DNA of 8,508 bases from the NCBI GenBank assembly GCA_938039295.1, contig CALHUY010000066.1:1-8508 (forward strand), given 5' to 3'. Below are positions 6,498-8,508 of the stretch, piece after piece. How positions within the stretch are numbered: the first letter of the stretch is position 1; each line of letters starts with the position of its first letter. The DNA comes from an uncultured Solobacterium sp. (GTDB taxonomy: Bacteria; Bacillota_I; Bacilli_A; Erysipelotrichales; Erysipelotrichaceae). The position numbers and the translations under genes were made by a program. The notes under the pieces were generated by a model. That model was not told where the DNA came from. It made no database searches and saw only the letters and a program-made list of their open reading frames with translations.

Positions 6498-6963
6498 AAG
6501 TACTGTTTGTTATTTAATTCGTGATGATAAGTGGTTAATGTTGTTGCGAAATAAAAAACAACATGATTTAAATCGCGGTAAGTGGATTGGTGTAGGGGGT
6601 AAGCTGAAGGAAAAAGAGACACCATATGAATGCATGGTGCGTGAAGTATTTGAAGAAACAGGATATCAAGTACAATCTGCACTATATTGTGGAGTTATCC
6701 ATTTTCATTACACTCACCATGAAGATGAAGAAATCTATGTATATCAAACAAATGATTATGTAGGTACACTTCAGGAGTGTGATGAAGGTACACTTGCATA
6801 CATTCCACAAAATGAAATTCTAGATTTAAACCTTTGGGAAGGTGATCGTATCTTCTTAGAGAAAATGTTTCGTAATGAAATCCCATTTTCAATCAGCTTG
6901 TATTACGATGAAAATGAGGTGTTAGTAAAAACAGAAGTGAAAGAGGTAAATTCGAATGAGTAA
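6490..6963 (+). CDS. mutX: Nudix hydrolase, MutX/MutT-like 8-oxo-dGTP diphosphatase, 157 aa
   Basis: Predicted nucleotide pyrophosphatase that removes oxidised dGTP from the pool. The Nudix box is complete: Gly37, Glu43, then REVFEETGY (51-59), satisfying Gx5Ex7REUxEExGU. It is preceded by RGKWIGVGGKL, a segment shared with streptococcal MutX. Resemblance to MutX continues at CDEGTLAYIP and LWEGDRIF, and the length agrees (about 155 aa). The start ATG lies within the last codons of mltG, and the stop lies within the first codons of udk, with 8-nt overlaps at both ends, so translation is probably coupled. There is no obvious independent Shine-Dalgarno site. The precise substrate is inferred; other (d)NTPs are possible. 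In Bacillus this position carries yrrM-yrrN-yrrO instead. Confidence 0.9.
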   Translation: MIKSTVCYLIRDDKWLMLLRNKKQHDLNRGKWIGVGGKLKEKETPYECMVREVFEETGYQVQSALYCGVIHFHYTHHEDEEIYVYQTNDYVGTLQECDEGTLAYIPQNEILDLNLWEGDRIFLEKMFRNEIPFSISLYYDENEVLVKTEVKEVNSNE

Positions 6964-7588
6964 ACCGATTATTATTGGCATTGCTGGTGGTAGTGCATCT
7001 GGAAAAACATCAATCTCTGAAACGATAAAAAAGACGTTTGCGGACAAGAAGTCTGTATTAATTATTCGCCAAGATGACTATTATAAAGATCAAGCACATA
7101 AACCAATGGAAGAACGTATTAAGACAAATTACGATCATCCATTTGCGTTTGATAACGATTTATTGATTGATAATATTCAGGATTTAATCGCGAATAAAGT
7201 TATCCGTAAGCCAATCTATGACTTTGTCAATCATACACGTAGTAGTGACACAGAAGATTGTTATCCTTGTGACGTATTGATTTTAGAAGGTTTATTCGTT
7301 TTAGAAGAAGAAAAGATTCGTAATTTTCTTGATATTAAAATCTTTGTTGAAACAGATGCAGATATTCGTTTCATTCGTCGTTTAGTACGTGACGTAAAAG
7401 AGCGTGGAAGAACCTTAGAGTCTGTAGTTAATCAATATGTAGGTACTGTTAAGCAAATGCATGAAGCATTTGTGGAACCTTCTAAGAAATATGCGGACGT
7501 AATCATCCCTGAAGGTGGAAAGAATACAGTTGCGATTGATTTGCTCACAACAAAAATCAGTAGCGTCATTAAGCACACAATGCTATAA
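6956..7588 (+). CDS. udk: Uridine kinase, 210 aa
   Basis: Cytoplasmic P-loop kinase that phosphorylates uridine and cytidine to UMP and CMP in pyrimidine salvage. The Walker A motif GGSASGKT (11-18) is near the N-terminus. It is followed by RQDDYYKD (38-45), the NYDHPFAFD nucleoside-binding region, YDFVNHTR (about 79-86), VLILEGLFVL (101-110) and a lid region with RDVKERGRTLESV. C-terminally there is the family signature around EPSKKYADVIIPEGG. Length is normal (about 205-215 aa). It overlaps the Nudix gene by 8 nt and is followed after 24 nt by greA. The udk-greA pair is widely conserved in Firmicutes. No truncation or missing key residue is visible. Confidence 0.96.
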   Translation: MSKPIIIGIAGGSASGKTSISETIKKTFADKKSVLIIRQDDYYKDQAHKPMEERIKTNYDHPFAFDNDLLIDNIQDLIANKVIRKPIYDFVNHTRSSDTEDCYPCDVLILEGLFVLEEEKIRNFLDIKIFVETDADIRFIRRLVRDVKERGRTLESVVNQYVGTVKQMHEAFVEPSKKYADVIIPEGGKNTVAIDLLTTKISSVIKHTML

Positions 7589-7612
7589 TAACCAAGCGTA
7601 AGGAGTAATAAA

Positions 7613-8089
7613 ATGGCTGAAGAAAATAAAACATATCTTACTGAGGAAGGTCTAAAAAAATTACAGGATGAATACTACAACCTTGTCCATGTTGTTCGTG
7701 AAGAAGTTAAACAAGAATTAGCGGAAGCTCGTGCTCAGGGTGACCTTTCAGAAAATGCGGACTATGATGCGGCTCGTGATGAGCAAGCAAAGGTAGAAGC
7801 ACGTATTACAACTTTGGAATACATGCTACGTAACTATGAACTTATTGATACAAAGAAGGCTGGTAAGAAGTCAGCTGTTCATATCGGTTCTAGTGTTACA
7901 TTATTATTCAACGATACGAAGGAAGAAATTACTTATAATATCGTTGGTTCAACAGAATCAGACCCTTTAAATGGACGTCTATCTAATGAAACACCACTAG
8001 CACAAGCTATCTTAGACCATAAGGTTGGTGATGTTTGTGAAGTACGTGTCGCAAATCCTTATTCTGTTGAAATTCTAAAGATTAAGTAA
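7613..8089 (+). CDS. greA: Transcription elongation factor GreA, 158 aa
   Basis: Binds RNA polymerase in its secondary channel and stimulates cleavage of backtracked transcripts. An N-terminal coiled coil (about 8-80) carries the tip motif ARAQGDLSENADYDAARDEQ with Asp44 and Glu47, corresponding to the catalytic acidic pair of E. coli GreA (Asp41/Glu44). The C-terminal FKBP-like domain includes IVGSTESDPLNGRLSNETPLAQAILDH in two adjacent stretches, ending in VEILKI. AAGGAG at 7600-7605 lies 7 nt before the ATG. Length matches the family. It shares the cluster with udk. A hairpin that could end the transcript begins 24 nt after the stop and overlaps the next gene's start. Confidence 0.97.
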   Translation: MAEENKTYLTEEGLKKLQDEYYNLVHVVREEVKQELAEARAQGDLSENADYDAARDEQAKVEARITTLEYMLRNYELIDTKKAGKKSAVHIGSSVTLLFNDTKEEITYNIVGSTESDPLNGRLSNETPLAQAILDHKVGDVCEVRVANPYSVEILKIK

Positions 8090-8113
8090 GGAATTAGAAA
8101 CAGTATTACAAAT

Positions 8114-8157
8114 ACAGTAAGTGGAGGTCATATGAGACTACTACTTACTGTTTTTTT
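8114..8157 (+). terminator. Terminator-like hairpin after greA containing the next gene's RBS and start codon
   Basis: A perfect 9-bp inverted repeat, ACAGTAAGT (8114-8122) against ACTTACTGT (8143-8151), is followed by seven Ts (8151-8157). The 20-nt loop holds the GGAGGT Shine-Dalgarno site (8123-8128) and the ATG (8132-8134) of the SLBB gene. A second copy of ACAGTA at 8100-8105 could compete for the same right arm. The stem is AT rich and the loop long, so termination may be partial; a ribosome initiating on the downstream gene would open it. Confidence 0.5.
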
Positions 8158-8434
8158 ATCTCTATTCATTCTATTTTCAGGGCAATTTCAAATCATTGAT
8201 ATACATCAATATGAAAAATCAACTATTCACGTAACTGTACATGGTGCTGTATTGCAACAAGGAGTAATTTCATTAAAGCCATACGCAACATTAGAAGAAC
8301 TGATTACTTTCGTAGGTTTAGCGAATGATGCTAATATATCAGGCTTGAATCTTGAAACTGTACTACATGATAAAGATGTATTGACAATATACCACAATGC
8401 TAAAATAGCGGTTTTGTCATCAAAATCAAGATAG
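8132..8434 (+). CDS. SLBB-domain protein, ComEA N-terminal-like, secreted or membrane-anchored, 100 aa
   Basis: An N-terminal hydrophobic segment (residues 2-21, LLLTVFLSLFILF) acts as a signal peptide or anchor. After it comes one SLBB beta-grasp domain (about 31-87): IHVTVHGAVLQQGVISLKP, TLEELITFVGL, GLNLETVLHDKDVLTIY. This resembles the N-terminal half of the Gram-positive competence DNA receptor ComEA. The two helix-hairpin-helix repeats that would bind DNA are absent: the frame stops at 8432-8434 after a short basic tail (SSKSR). The GGAGGT site is only 3 nt from the ATG, unusually close, and both lie in the loop of a terminator-like hairpin. It may be a split or degenerate ComEA, or a stand-alone SLBB protein. 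A comEC gene next door would support a competence link but is not visible in this window. Confidence 0.8.
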   Translation: MRLLLTVFLSLFILFSGQFQIIDIHQYEKSTIHVTVHGAVLQQGVISLKPYATLEELITFVGLANDANISGLNLETVLHDKDVLTIYHNAKIAVLSSKSR

Positions 8435-8508
8435 GTAGACTGTGTTTTCATTGGTTTAAGTTTTTTTATTTCAACAAGCCATTATAACGGATTGTTAAAA
8501 AATAAAAC
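8435..8508 (+). other. Open stretch after the SLBB gene, possible start of a further gene
   Basis: Only the frame continuous with the SLBB gene is free of stops to the window edge; the other two plus frames close. It would encode a partly hydrophobic segment (VFIGLSFFIS). There is no ATG or GTG in that frame, only a TTG at 8492 or a rare ATT at 8450. No terminator stem is seen here, so transcription probably continues. The length is too short to call a gene. Confidence 0.2.

Noticed and set aside
8067..8100. Possible promoter for the SLBB gene (TTGAAA at 8067-8072)
   Set aside because: No acceptable -10 lies 16-18 nt downstream; the nearest A/T hexamer is at the wrong spacing and is a poor match.
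1..8508. Mobile elements, CRISPR arrays, tRNA or rRNA genes
   Set aside because: No direct-repeat arrays, transposase or integrase motifs, terminal repeats, or tRNA/rRNA signatures were found on reading both strands.

Overview
The window is a low-GC, AT-biased stretch of a Gram-positive (Firmicutes/Bacillota) chromosome. Purine-rich Shine-Dalgarno sites, an alanine T-box riboswitch, U-tailed hairpin terminators and the conserved block alaS - ireB - ruvX - DUF1292 - mltG - udk - greA all support this. Gene order and protein style suggest a gut or oral Erysipelotrichia-like lineage, but that placement is inference. No tRNA, rRNA, CRISPR array, insertion sequence, phage gene or attachment site is visible.

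Layout. (1) Positions 3-119 hold the last 38 codons of a plus-strand gene entering from the left. It meets a minus-strand Mbeg1-like (DUF2974) alpha/beta-hydrolase gene tail to tail at a shared bidirectional terminator. (2) Positions 1288-1664 form a divergent control region. It contains two overlapping perfect inverted repeats, an extended -10 promoter and a complete T-box leader with a GCU (Ala) specifier, a UGGU tRNA-acceptor-binding sequence and a terminator. (3) alaS (879 aa) follows and ends in its own terminator. (4) From 4441 to 8434 runs a tightly packed plus-strand cluster: ireB, ruvX, a DUF1292 gene, mltG, a MutX/MutT-like Nudix gene, udk, greA and a small SLBB-domain secreted or membrane-anchored protein. 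Several of these genes abut or overlap by 8 nt.

How the genes fit together. alaS charges tRNA-Ala and is controlled by uncharged tRNA-Ala. The downstream cluster is mostly housekeeping: a Ser/Thr-kinase-linked regulator of envelope stress and cephalosporin resistance (IreB), a Holliday-junction resolvase-like/RNase H-fold nuclease (RuvX), a lytic transglycosylase terminating glycan strands (MltG), nucleotide-pool cleaning (Nudix), pyrimidine salvage (Udk) and rescue of backtracked RNA polymerase (GreA). Relative to the Bacillus arrangement, the yrrM/N/O genes (methyltransferase and U32 peptidases) are absent between mltG and udk, and a Nudix gene sits in their place.

Most noteworthy points. 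No radically new system is evident; the region is largely conserved. The best non-routine signals are: a terminator-like hairpin after greA whose loop contains the ribosome-binding site and start codon of the SLBB gene; the SLBB protein itself, which looks like the N-terminal half of ComEA without its DNA-binding helix-hairpin-helix half; the nested inverted repeats in the divergent promoter region; and a terminator-like hairpin inside the ruvX-DUF1292 junction.
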